Under the pieces are notes generated by a model. It searched no databases and was not told the DNA's origin. It saw only the letters and a program-made list of their open reading frames with translations. Made by a program: the position numbers and the translations under genes. A stretch of 64,000 bases of DNA from positions 4,588,001 to 4,652,000 of the forward strand of contig CP065590.1 of NCBI GenBank assembly GCA_016025055.1, read 5' to 3'. The stretch is from Chryseobacterium indologenes (GTDB lineage Bacteria; Bacteroidota; Bacteroidia; Flavobacteriales; Weeksellaceae). Shown here one piece after another: positions 8,093 to 18,700 of this stretch (position 1 is the first letter of the stretch; every line of letters begins with the position of its first letter).

Positions 8093-8551
8093 ATGGACAA
8101 TCAGAAAAACATATCAGTACTCAATGATCTGCTTCATATCATGAATGACAGAATTGAAGGTTTCTCAAAAGTGGAAGGAAAAATCTGGGAAATGTACCCC
8201 GATATCAAAGATGATTATGACCGGATGATTTCTCAGTCCAAAATTATGAAAAACGAACTCATCAACCTGATTATCGAAAAAAAAGGAAGTCCCGAGGATT
8301 CTCCTTCCATCAGTGGTACTGTTCACAGGACCTGGATTGACATTAAAAATTCATTTACCCTAGGCAACCTGGAAAATTCTACGTTAGAAAATGTGGTATT
8401 TGGTGAAAAAGCAGCCATTGAAGCCTTCCAAAATGCAATAGACAGTGGAAATCTTAGTGAAAAAGACATCAGCATCGTCTCTGAGCAACTTCATCAGCTG
8501 AAGCAATCTTATGATCAATTTAAGAAAATTGAAGAATATAAAAAGAAATAA
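8093..8551 (+). CDS. DUF2383 (PA2169-type) four-helix-bundle protein, copy 2
   Basis: A 152-residue paralogue of the protein at 6896. It shares VLNDLLHIMNDRIEGFSKVE near the start, SKIMKNELINLIIEKKGSP in helix two, HRTWIDIKNSFT, and ENVVFGEKAAIEAFQNAID in helix three. The two copies diverge in the second and last helices, so the duplication is not recent. The function is unknown, as for copy 1. The ATG at 8093 is preceded by an A-rich leader without a Shine-Dalgarno sequence, usual in this phylum. A weak hairpin (8612-8636) follows. Confidence 0.88.
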   Translation: MDNQKNISVLNDLLHIMNDRIEGFSKVEGKIWEMYPDIKDDYDRMISQSKIMKNELINLIIEKKGSPEDSPSISGTVHRTWIDIKNSFTLGNLENSTLENVVFGEKAAIEAFQNAIDSGNLSEKDISIVSEQLHQLKQSYDQFKKIEEYKKK

Positions 8552-8611
8552 TAAATAACCTGCCGAAAAGATACGCCTCATTGCCCGGATATCATTCGCA
8601 ATATAGCATAA

Positions 8612-8636
8612 GAACTCCCCTTAGAAAGAGGAGTTC
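8612..8636 (+). terminator. Weak hairpin after DUF2383 copy 2
   Basis: GAACTCC (8612-8618) pairs with GGAGTTC (8630-8636). The loop is 11 nt and there is no clear T-run, so this is a tentative terminator. Confidence 0.35.
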
Positions 8637-8713
8637 AATATTTGATATAAGATAATATTCAGGGAATTCAATAATAAAAAGATATTATTGACTCGACCCA
8701 TTATAAAAACACA

Positions 8714-9311
8714 TTATTTCACGGCAGCTTTAGCCTTTTCTGATTCTTTTAAATGATGTTCTAGTATCGGAAGGGTTTTAGACGCAAAGGATTTCAGTGC
8801 CGTTTCTGTACCTTCAGAAGCTTCTTTTTTAAATTCTTCTATATCTTTTTGGTGGTCCGACACCATAAGATCTGCATAAGCCTTATCGAAATCTTTACCT
8901 TTTTTAGCTTTCAGGTCATCATACATTTTTGTTTCTCAGTATCAAGATTTGCCGGTAAATTATAATTTACTGTGGATGCCCACTTTTTGAGCTCATCATT
9001 AGCCTGAGTATGATCCTTAACCATCATTGCTCCTAATGCTTTTACCGCTGGATTAGAAGCATTGGTTTCTGCCAGTTTGCCAAGCATAACTTCCAGCATC
9101 CCTCCTTTTGCAGCATCATCTGCAAATTCCTTATCCTGATCGCTGAGAGAATTGATTGTATCAGTTGGGGTTGAGATCTTCGTCGAGTCACTTACCGTCA
9201 TCCCTGATTCAGCTGATGGAGATACAGTGGTATTTCCGGAAGACGGGGTTTCGTTTTTTTGCAGGCTACCAAAGCGGCCAAAGCAAAAATTGCTACAACA
9301 AAATTTTTCAT
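8714..9311 (-). pseudogene. DUF4142 lipoprotein, broken by two homopolymer frameshifts
   Basis: Repairing two one-base deletions gives a 199-residue DUF4142 protein. The ATG at 9311 opens a lipoprotein signal MKNFVVAIFALAALVACKK. The frame is lost at a T7 run (9254-9260; eight needed), then runs through DKEFADDAAKGGMLEVMLGK and MMVKDHTQANDELKKWAS. It is lost again at T5 (8926-8930; six needed), after which come MYDDLKAKKGKDFDKAY and MVSDHQKDIEEFKKEA. These are hallmark DUF4142 helices with conserved His residues. DUF4142 proteins are periplasmic ferritin-like helical bundles common in stress loci; the function is unknown. Either the gene is dead or, more likely, the two breaks are sequencing errors, since the codons on both sides are intact and family-like. 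Confidence 0.85.
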
Positions 9312-9379
9312 AATAATAAATTTAAAGTGGTGATTTTTAAATACTTCCATTTAAATCAACAATTAATCTGCCAAACTCA

Positions 9380-9727
9380 TCAAGCTTGTACTACGCAGAA
9401 AGAATTTCCTTCCGGATCTAGCAACACCACATAATCAGCGTCCTGTTCATAATTCCAGCCTTCCATTTTCGTTGCTCCGATATTCAGTAAACGTTTTACT
9501 TCATCTTTTTGATTTTCAGTAATGAGATCCATATGGTGTCTTCTAGGTTCGTCTGAAGCAGTCAGTTTCAATGACAACTGCATACCCGGACCGGAAATGG
9601 GAATCAAAATTGCAAAGTCAGGTTCAGGATCAGATTTTAATCGATAATTTAAAGCTTTCGACCAAAAGATAATCGCTCTCTCGAGGTTTTTTACACCCCA
9701 GACTATTGAAAGAATTTTTAAATCCAT
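9380..9727 (-). CDS. VOC (glyoxalase/bleomycin-resistance-like) family protein
   Basis: A 115-residue single-domain protein. It has the VOC pattern: an opening beta strand with a helix (VWGVKNLERAIIFWSKALNY), a central strand with Met/Leu-rich sheet, HHMDLIT where a His sits at a metal-ligand position, and a last strand VVLLDPEGNSFCVVQ with the DPEGN turn typical of the family. Members bind metals and include dioxygenases, lyases and drug-binding proteins; the substrate cannot be read from the sequence. It is divergent from the small lipoprotein at 9894, and the palindrome at 9812-9829 lies between the two. Confidence 0.85.
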   Translation of the reverse strand: MDLKILSIVWGVKNLERAIIFWSKALNYRLKSDPEPDFAILIPISGPGMQLSLKLTASDEPRRHHMDLITENQKDEVKRLLNIGATKMEGWNYEQDADYVVLLDPEGNSFCVVQA

Positions 9728-9811
9728 ATCATTTAATTTTAATTTGTTTTAAAAGACAAGTTAACCCTCACAATTGGAGCAAAAAAAATAATGCAAACCT
9801 GGTGTGATTTA

Positions 9812-9829
9812 TTATGATCATGCTCATAT
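9812..9829. promoter_or_regulatory. Near-palindromic operator TTATGAT-N4-CTCATAT
   Basis: Third member of the TTATGAT-N4-ATCATAA motif set, in the divergent region between the VOC gene and the small lipoprotein. The right half has two mismatches to symmetry. Confidence 0.4.
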
Positions 9830-9893
9830 AATTGTAGAGAATAAATAGTGAATTTTGAGTCATTAAAATTCTTACACCTTAATTTAATATTAT

Positions 9894-10190
9894 ATGAAAA
9901 ATCTGTTCTTATCCATTATTGCCATGTTTTTTTTGATTTTGGCATGCAAGAAAAATGACGCACAAAACAATGTGTCTGTTACCGATTCAACCACAGTGCA
10001 GAAAAGTTACACTGATACTGCAACTCCTACGCCGCAAAATTCTGCGGACAGTACAAGGGCCAAAGATAGTATTAACACCAAAACCCACATAGGAGGCAGA
10101 AAAACCAGTAATAACAACACAGGAAATGCCAGTGGTAACATCAATGCTGCGGTATCTGACAGTGCGCATCCTCAAAACAAGAGCAAATAA
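9894..10190 (+). CDS. Small Ser/Thr/Asn-rich lipoprotein, hypothetical
   Basis: A 98-residue protein with a clear lipoprotein signal, MKNLFLSIIAMFFLILACKK, with Cys at residue 18. The mature part is low-complexity, rich in Thr, Ser, Asn, Asp and Lys (for example STTVQKSYTDTATPTPQNSA), and probably disordered and surface or periplasm exposed. Its signal resembles that of the nearby DUF4142 protein. I recognise no domain. A terminator follows at 10261, and a Crp/Fnr-like palindrome lies about 65 bases upstream, so it may belong to the stress regulon. This is a plain hypothetical protein; reality as a gene is supported by the signal, start and terminator. Confidence 0.75.
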   Translation: MKNLFLSIIAMFFLILACKKNDAQNNVSVTDSTTVQKSYTDTATPTPQNSADSTRAKDSINTKTHIGGRKTSNNNTGNASGNINAAVSDSAHPQNKSK

Positions 10191-10260
10191 ACGATCACAT
10201 GTAGAGCATAAATAAACTAAAGATATATATTTATTATTTATAGGCTCAAGCACAAAATAA

Positions 10261-10290
10261 AGCCAGAATTCTGAGAATTCCGGCTTTTTA
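10261..10290 (+). terminator. Rho-independent terminator of the small lipoprotein gene
   Basis: AGCCAGAATTCT pairs (one mismatch) with AGAATTCCGGCT, followed by TTTTTAT. Confidence 0.75.
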
Positions 10291-10712
10291 TCTATACATA
10301 GTGTTTTGCTTAATCGGTTTTCTTAATAAAATTCATTTGCTGAACAGTCTTTATTTTGAGAATTATCCATATTTTTTTCTTCATTTTTGGATAATTAAAA
10401 ATAGTTGTACTCAGTAAAATATAAATTTTATTAATCAAAATCTTCTTTTTGAACAAAAAAAATTGATTTCACTTCTTTTTTCAGAATCTGATTTTATACT
10501 TCTCTCTTTAGTGATATCTCCCTACAGAAGAGGATTCAGAGACGTGTAGTATGTATGTAGATGTTAACTAAAAGTTAATTTACAAAAAAAATTAAATGTA
10601 AAAATGATTTTTTATTATAGATTTGAATAAGAATAATTAAATTATATCGTTATTTCATTGTCAATTATATTAAGATTTACCCACACATTTAACTAAATAA
10701 AACATTACAATT
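10291..10712. promoter_or_regulatory. AT-rich upstream region of the metalloprotease, candidate TAGATTTG box
   Basis: About 420 bases without a gene. The only promoter-like element is TAGATTTG at 10618-10625, matching TAnnTTTG, about 88 bases before the ATG. No -33 element is clear. Confidence 0.4.
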
Positions 10713-11549
10713 ATGGAACTACACAAGAAGATCCTGTTTGGATCATTTATTTCACTTGCTATGATAGCATGTAATACTAATGAAAATGTAGAAGAAAAAT
10801 CCGCGGAGGTACAAAATGTATCAGAGCTGCAAGCGGTACCAAAAGCAGATATCCCCGCAGGTTTTGAAAATACACAAATGTGTAAAGATGTTTATCTTCC
10901 GGGAGAAGGTTATATTCCCGGAACGGCCTCTAAGGGAGCAGTCGTTACCAGTAAAAAATGGCCTAACGGTACTGTTCTGACAGTACTTCTGTCCGGTGGT
11001 ACTACCAAGGTACGCAATAAAGTAATGCAATATGCACAACAATGGTCACAGTATGCTAACATTACTTTTAAATTTGTCACCAGTGGATCGGCACAGATTC
11101 GTGTCACTTTTACATCCGGAGCAGGCTCTTATTCATATATCGGTAAGGATGCTCTTAATATTGCATCCAATAAGGAAACGATGAACTTTGGCTGGTTCAA
11201 CGACAATACAAGTGATACAGAATTCAGCAGAACAACGATCCATGAATTCGGACATGCTTTGGGTATGATCCATGAACACCAGCATCCTTTGGCGGCTATT
11301 CCATGGGATAAGCCAAAAGTATATGCCTATTATGCAGGATATCCGAATTACTGGACTCAGGCTCAGGTAGATAATAATCTTTTTGCAAAGTATTCCACTT
11401 CACAAACACAATATAGTGCTTACGACAAGTTGTCAATTATGCACTACAGCATCAGCTCTGATCTTACTACAAACGGATTCAGTGTAGGAAACAATACGGT
11501 TTTATCTGCTACCGATAAGCAGTTTATTGCATCGGTATATCCGAAATAA
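10713..11549 (+). CDS. Secreted astacin-like (M12) zinc metalloprotease, lipoprotein
   Basis: A 278-residue exported protease. The N-terminus MELHKKILFGSFISLAMIAC is a lipoprotein signal with Cys at residue 20. A short acidic propeptide-like stretch follows, then the protease domain from about residue 75. The zinc site HEFGHALGMIHE begins at His177 (ligands His177, His181, His187; catalytic Glu178), with the extended HEHQHP typical of astacins, and the Met-turn SIMHYS lies at about residue 243. These are the defining elements of the astacin/M12A group. The protein ends soon after the Met-turn, as in other minimal bacterial astacins. Substrates are unknown. It stands alone with its own terminator and is the nearest upstream neighbour of the giant RHS locus, on the opposite strand. 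Confidence 0.92.
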   Translation: MELHKKILFGSFISLAMIACNTNENVEEKSAEVQNVSELQAVPKADIPAGFENTQMCKDVYLPGEGYIPGTASKGAVVTSKKWPNGTVLTVLLSGGTTKVRNKVMQYAQQWSQYANITFKFVTSGSAQIRVTFTSGAGSYSYIGKDALNIASNKETMNFGWFNDNTSDTEFSRTTIHEFGHALGMIHEHQHPLAAIPWDKPKVYAYYAGYPNYWTQAQVDNNLFAKYSTSQTQYSAYDKLSIMHYSISSDLTTNGFSVGNNTVLSATDKQFIASVYPK

Positions 11550-11572
11550 GAAATCAATTTAGTCAACTATTG

Positions 11573-11602
11573 GTCTACCTTGTGTATGCAGGGTAGGCTT
11601 TT
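11573..11602 (+). terminator. Terminator of the metalloprotease gene
   Basis: The hairpin CTACCTT...AGGGTAG is closed by flanking G/C pairs and followed by TTTTG, about 25 bases after the stop. A second hairpin, AAACCCT/AGGGTTT, lies at 11651-11674. Confidence 0.65.
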
Positions 11603-11724
11603 GTGTTTACACAAGTCCATAAAGAACTTTAGATTCTTTTGAAATATAACAAACCCTCGCTTTTGCAAGGGTTTGCTCTTATTGTAAGATCAAAATAAGG
11701 TAACATATCAAAAAAACCTTAAAT

Positions 11725-12184
11725 CTATTTTGACTTTAAAATTTCAGCGAAGTCATCATATCCTATTTTTAAGTAATTAATATTATTTGTCTGATAGTTT
11801 ATCACAAAGCACTCTTCACAATAATCATTAAATTTAATTACATATTTTATAGTTGAATGACTCTTTAGTAATAAAATTCGATTAAAACCAATAGGACATT
11901 GTGGTCTCGGCCGATATTTTTGATAACTAGTTCTAAAAAAAATAGAATCAATCGTCGAATTGGCAATAATCGATCTTTTTAAACTATAATTTAATTTTGC
12001 CATTTTAAAATACAGAATACCGTCAGATCTGTAATCCCTATATAACTTATTATTGCTTGCGTCAGCATTCCATGGCTGTCCGTTATATTCATAAAGTTCA
12101 ATAACATTATATCCGTTTGGGCTTTTATAACTTTGATTGCATGATAATAAAATCAAAGGAATCAAGAAAAAAATAAGCTTTCAT
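11725..12184 (-). pseudogene. Small lipoprotein, probable immunity protein for the RHS toxin (one frameshift)
   Basis: Removing one base from the A7 run at 12167-12173 joins the ATG at 12184 to the downstream frame and gives a 152-residue lipoprotein opening MKAYFFLIPLILLSCNQ, with a perfect lipobox LLSC. Without the repair only a TTG start inside the signal is left. The mature part is Tyr/Ile/Asn-rich with one CEECF pair of cysteines and no domain I recognise. It starts 1 bp after the stop of the giant RHS gene, on the same strand, and is strikingly AT-rich. A small unrecognised gene directly after an RHS C-terminal tail is the usual place of an immunity gene; a periplasm-facing lipoprotein would suit a toxin acting outside the cytoplasm. 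The immunity role is inference. Confidence 0.65.
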
Positions 12185-12185
12185 A

Positions 12186-12767
12186 TTATTTATTGTTTAT
12201 ACCTTTAAGATCTTTGGCGTTAGGTTTCCAATTCCAATTATAGCTTTTAATGATTTTTCCACTTTTATATACATTCCAGCTTCCTTTTTTTCCTGTTTCT
12301 TTATTCCAGGTTCCAATTTCTCCATTTTTATTATAAAAAACATTTTGGGTAGCTCCAACAACTAATTTATCTGGATTTTCTCTTGATATTATATCCGCTA
12401 CAGAACCTTCTCCTGACCCTGCAAAACACCCATGTAAAATTATATTGCCACCTTTATTGTCTAGAAAATCAGTACTGACTTTATCAGATTTCAGCAAACT
12501 TTTAAGCTGTTCAGTATTAAATTTTGCAGAAAATCTTTCACCTTCTTTTTCTCGTTTGTCATACATGGATAAATACGTTCTGTTTTTAGTATAATATCCA
12601 TGAGAAAATATATGTGTTGTATTTTTTTCAGATTGCTGATTTAAAGCTGCAACAGCTATATATCCTCTGGCATCTGCATCATGTCGTTCTTCAGAGCTCA
12701 TATTTTTCGAATACTTTAACGTTGTAAAGTTTTCATTCATTAAAACTCCTTTATTAACAACATCTGT
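12186..12767 (-). other. Variable C-terminal tail of the RHS protein, candidate caspase-like (clan CD) effector domain
   Basis: The 193 residues after the conserved RHS core end. Two hydrophobic-strand-plus-catalytic motifs stand out: THIFSHG (tail residues 51-57) and GNIILHGCFAGSG (107-119). They fit the order and local pattern of clan CD cysteine peptidases: hydrophobic strand-His-Gly, then hydrophobic strand-x-Cys. The spacing of about 58 residues is also reasonable. The assignment is by motif only; an unrelated fold is possible. Confidence 0.45.
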
Positions 12768-15700
12768 CTGTTTTCCATTAGGGTCAACATATTTAATAGG
12801 ATTTTGATAAGTATAAATATAAGGGTTAAGATTCCCCCAGAAATATACTCCTCCATTATGTTCTCCATCCCCATAAAATTGAGTTTCCATTACAGGATTA
12901 TAAACAGCCAGCGGATCCACTCCATACCAGATACTCAATCTCGGATTATAATATCTTGCTCCATAATAATACAGTCCTGTATCTTCATCCAATTCCTTTC
13001 CATTGAACTTGTATGGATTGTTATAGGATCCATCCATTTGTTCCAGCATGGTTTCTCCGAATGGTAAATTTAAGAAAAATTGTGTTGTATCCCCGTGAGA
13101 GTTGGTTACAAAATTTGCTGTTCCCAAATGATCTCCATGCAGATAATATAAACCTGTATGTTGATATTCCTCTCTTAGTTCAACAGAGACGTTTCCTCCT
13201 AAATCCGTTTTCTCAAGATACGTTTTAAAATCTGCTTCTGCATCCGCTTTCTTTTCAGGTTTATCTCCTGCTGTTCTATTAGTGTATAAAACGGATGGGT
13301 CTTCAAATCTTCTGGTATCATCGATTAGTCTGCTTGCAAATCTTTTTGAGCCATCATAATAATGTTTCGTATACTGACCTGAGGAACTCACTGTTATATA
13401 TGGATTCGGATACAGTTTATAATCAATCAATCTTAAATCATCGATACCTACAGGTGCTCCGTTCTGGTAGAGCTGCGCCGGAACTTCCAATCCGTATTTA
13501 ATTGCTCTTTCCCCTTTGTCATCATAGGTATAATACTGATAGACTCCTGTATTATCATTATAGAATGCCCGCATACGGTCCTGCTCATCCCAGAACATTT
13601 TTCTTGTTCCGTTCGGATCTTTATGCTCAATGACATTTCCATTGTAGTCATAACCAAATAATTCAATATTTCCGGTTGAAGCGTCATCTACCCTATCAAG
13701 TTTATGAGTACTATCAACATATTTATAATGGTTTTCATAGGTATTTTCAGCTACAACAACCTGGTCTCTTTCGTGATGCTGTCTTTTTCCGCTAATACCT
13801 CCAACATTATTGTAATGCATCTCAAGTTCATACGTTGACTGAGCAAAATTAGAAGTAGGTATCGGTTGATTTTCACCATCTAAGATGATTTTCCTTGTTC
13901 CTGTTCCAACCAGCCTGTTTAAGGTGTCATAACCGAATTCGAAATCAAAGGCTCCTCCCATACCATTCCCCTGAGGATTTGCAATGTTTGTAATTTTAAC
14001 AACATTTGAATACTCATCATATTTGTACTTATTCTGCAACATTTGAGAAGACGGGCCATTTAGATTATAATAATCCAGTCTCCTGTTAGCGGAATTGTAT
14101 CCGTATGACTGAGAAGTTCCGTTACCGTAAGTAATTGCTAAACGCTGATCAAAATAATCGTAGTTGGCATTGTTTATATAGGTTTCTCCGTTATTATTAT
14201 TCACAGATTTAAGCATTCCGCCTTTATCATAATGGTAAGAAACAATCTCATCATCCGGATACTTGATTTTCGTAATACGATTCCAACTGTCATAGTTAAA
14301 TGAAGTTTTAAAATACATCTCAGGGATATGATACCCTCGTATCACTCTTACTTCCGAAAGGACTTCACCCATTCTTCCGTACGTATATTTTGTACTTCCT
14401 GAACCTTCGTCTTTAATACGAAGTCTTCCTGCATTATTCCCCGGTGTTGAAGGATAATATTCGTAGGATACATTGTTTGGATTGGGATCGCCGGATGGCA
14501 AGTCAGGTAAAACAATTCCCACCAACCTGTTGTAATCATATTTATACTGGATAAAGTGTGTACTGATACCAGGATCATTAATCAGGTTATCAGTTTCTAA
14601 TTTCACCAGATTTCCGGAAGGATCATATTCATAAGTAGTTCTTCCTTTATCAGGATGCTCCTGCAGAATGCGTCTTCCGGCAAGATCATAAGAATATCTT
14701 GTTTTAATTCCTTCGGGATCTCTTACCTCGACAAGTTCACCAATTGTATTGTACCCGAATAATGTTGAAAGCGGCGTAGAGTCCAGATAATCATCTTTCT
14801 GTACTATTTTTCCTTCTGCATTGGTGTAGGTTTCCGATTTTTGGTTTGATGTCTCCTGTGTTGTTTTGAAGAGTTCATTATCAATACCATAATTGGTTTT
14901 TGTTGTCACACCATCTTCATCTGTAAATGAAACTACTCTATCCCGGCTATCATAAGCACTATTCGTAGAAGCACTATTACTTGCGGCATTCAAAGCCTGA
15001 TTCGTCAACGCTTCCATTACAGGATGGTATTGTTTAACTGCTCTTCCCAGATCATCATACACTGTTCTTCCTGATACTGATCTTGATTCATATCCGGACC
15101 ATTCAAAATCTTTTTTCGTTTGTACAATTCTTCCCAGGAAGTCAGAATAGGTATCTGTCATGATGGTATTACCTGAGCTGGCATATTCCGGATCGTAATT
15201 GGAAGTAGAGGCTCTATACAATTTTATGGCAGAATCGCTATTGAGAATATCTGCATGATCAAACCAGTATCTATACTTTACGGTCGGAACTGTAGCTCCA
15301 CTGGCTATTTCATTTGGTCCCATGATCGTTCTCGTTCTTCCGAAACCATCATAGGTAAAGACCATAGCATTTCCTCCTGTATCAACTTTTCTCGTTACAA
15401 CATCGAAAAGCGGGTTATATGTTGCTGATGATTTAATATTGAAAACATCTTTAACCTCTGTCACATACTTGCCTGTTACGGCATCATCATAGGTATAATT
15501 AATTGAATACCTTTGTACAGCGCTTGTGTTGCTGTTTTCCGGATAGGTAACTTTTGTAATGTTTCCTGCATTATTGTAATTGACGTCGGTAATGATATCA
15601 ACAGATCCGTCAAACATTTTATATCTTCCCACATCGCCGTTGCTCAAATTGATATTTTCAGCACTTCTTTTTCTTAATAATTGTGAATTGGTAGCTCCTT

Positions 15701-18700
15701 CATACACCTCAACAAGGGTAGGAACTCCAATAATATTATTATCAATAGCCTGATATGTTATTCTGGTATTATAAGATGTGGAAGGGCTTGTATACTGATA
15801 CTTTTCAACAAGGCCTTTTGTGGTATAAGTAAATTTTTCTTTAGTAACGATACTTCCCCCGGATTCATAAGCTGTTTTCACTTTTTCATCCAGTAATGCG
15901 ATGGCCATTTTTCTCCCTTCTCTACCGCCACTGTCATAGTCAAAAGGTAGATCTGAGCTTAGATTGATCAGTGTCGTACTATACATAAATTTTCTCAATT
16001 TGTAATTATACTTCACATCAGATAAATAGCTTCCATTCCCACTTTGTACGGTACTCTGCTTAATTAAACCATTTAACAAATAAGTATTATTAAAGTATAA
16101 ATCAGTAGAGAGTCTTTCCGTTGAACCATTATTGATCTCTTTTTTAATGACTGTATCAAACCCGAAATCTTCTCTTTCTCTTCTATCATATTTCCTGTTT
16201 CGGAACTCATATCTGGTTTGCATTTTAGACCCGCTCTCCGTTGTATAACTTTTTGAAAATGCATCGGGATCTAAAATGCTGATGTCTTTTACAATTAACT
16301 TAGCATGTGGATTGTCATAATTTGCTCTGGAGATCTGGTAATCCATTACGAAGGTTCCTTTTGAGAAGGAATTAGTAATTGTTTTTAATTTGTTTGTTCT
16401 TCCTATTTGCGAGTAATTAACGATAAATCCACTGTTTGTATCCTGAACTAAATCTGTAAATCCGTCACCATTCATATCCCTGAATGTTTTTCTTGTTTCG
16501 GTAACATTCATTCCCAGGTTTACATTGGCACCACCTCCTGCTTTAATCCAAAGAATCAATACAACGACAGGTGGAATAAGGGTAATGGGCCCCATGTTGA
16601 ACATATAGTTTGCACCGAAAGAGAAGGATCCGTTATATGATCTGGTTTCGTCAGAAAAGTCAATATTTCCTCCGCTTTTTATCAAAGGCATTCCGGTATC
16701 GAATTTATTTCCAAGGTTGTACCTTACTGTTGTCGCACCGTTTGACGCAACCTGAAGAAGATCAATCAATCCGTCTCCGTTTATATCTTCGTATACCACA
16801 TCCGCAGTTCCTATTGAGGCTGAAGCACTTACACCGGCACTAATCCCAAATCCAAAACTTGACAAAGCCCCCAGATTGGCAGAAGATCCAAGCCCTCCAC
16901 CCAAAGAAATACTAGCACCAGCTTTTGGGTGAGAACGATAAGTAAGGATATTTGGATAAATTGAGGCTCCCCCTAAGCTTTTGCCCAAATTTAAAGCAAC
17001 TCTCATATATTGGGTATTCCCTCCCGTGACCCTGTCAGGAAGCCCGTCTCCATTAATATCCATCCAGAATGATCCGCCTGCATCATAAGAATCATAATAC
17101 TGATTAAGACTGGCACTTACCGATGCACTTCCGGACCATGGAATTCCGGTATCAGGCTGTGTGGAAGTTCCATTACTGCCATGTGCTCCGATTCTTCCTG
17201 TTACTGAGAATGCATTATAAGAGAATCCGGCAGAGTTATTTTTTTGATAACTTAAAGACTGGGTTGGCTCTCCGTACGAATTAACCTGGATATCTTCCAA
17301 ACTTCCTGTAGCGTTGGTAAATTGCATCGATCTCGGATAAACTATATCAGGATATCCATCACCATTCATATCAGAAAATGTCTGATTTTCTACGCTATAA
17401 TCAAGGTCGGTTATCGAGTTTCCTCCACTCACAGGACCTAAGCTTCCCCCTTGTGTTTTATTTCTTGCCCTGCTTCTTTGATCTTTGTTGATAGCCTTCA
17501 TGGTAGTATCTACAGAAAGCTGACCTGAAACATATGTTGTAGGGACTGCCGTTGGTACGGTAGGAACCGGATCAATAAAATAACTTACATTGTCGTTAGT
17601 ACTGAAGCCACCACCTGATGAATTTTGGCCAGGTGCCGAACCTGCCCAAACCTCCATTTTAAATCTACCGACTCTTGTAAATGCCGGTTTCATCAATATT
17701 ACAGATGAGAAAATTGCATTATTACCTGCATTGGGGTTCGGTGTTTCATTTAAAATACAATTTACCAAAGCATCGTGATTATTAGCAATACTCGGATCTT
17801 GGCATGCCGGATATGTATTCTGATTCGCGGTTGGCGTATCAAAAGCTCCATAATTAATAGGCCACCCATACAGATAATCTGAAAGGTTACCCGCTTTGTA
17901 CACAAATTGCCCCCAGTTATTAAAAAAGAAAGATTTTGTATTATACATTGCAGTATTAACAGCTGTAGCAGTAGTAGTGCCATACAAATTGACATTATCA
18001 TAATATACATTAAATGGTCTTCCTGAAAAGTATTCAGAATATTTATTAAATAATGCATAATCTCCTCCTGTTTTACAGTATACCGCTACCGTTACCAAAT
18101 GACTAGTATCACCTGGAAAAAAAACAGATTCTCCTGTATAAAATACAATAGGATTAACCCCAGAGACAGGTTGGCCAGCTATCATATCTTCTTCAATAAG
18201 AGTATTATTGGTATGAGAAACAATAACCCTTCTTTTAGCAAGAACCTGGTTTCCTTTCTTGATGATATAATAGAATGAGCCTGTTCCTAAACTGGAGAAA
18301 TTGGTAACATTTTTATTAATCTGGATCCCAAAATTATAGCTGCCGCCTAGTAAAATATTGTGTGGAACATTGTTGATATCCAATTGGGGTTCTAGTTTTG
18401 TAACAACAAAAGATGGATACTCTGCAACGCCCTGCCAATTAGCAGTCGCACTGCCAGTACCATAATTTACGGAAGCGATATAATTGACCGTGATATTATT
18501 CCAATTCGCACCGCCAAAATTGGTAAAAGAATCAGATTCAACAATAAATCTAAGATAAACAGGTTCACCTGCATTTACTGTTAGATTTAATGTATGAGCT
18601 TGTGTTATAAGATTCGATTGATTATAAATCTCAGGAGTAATTAAATCAGTAATGGTTCCTGAGTTAACCTTTTCAGTTACCACTCTGAATTTTACATTAT

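Noticed and set aside
8714..9311. True degradation of the DUF4142 gene
   Set aside because: Codon pattern and motifs are intact on both sides of both runs; homopolymer error explains both breaks more simply.
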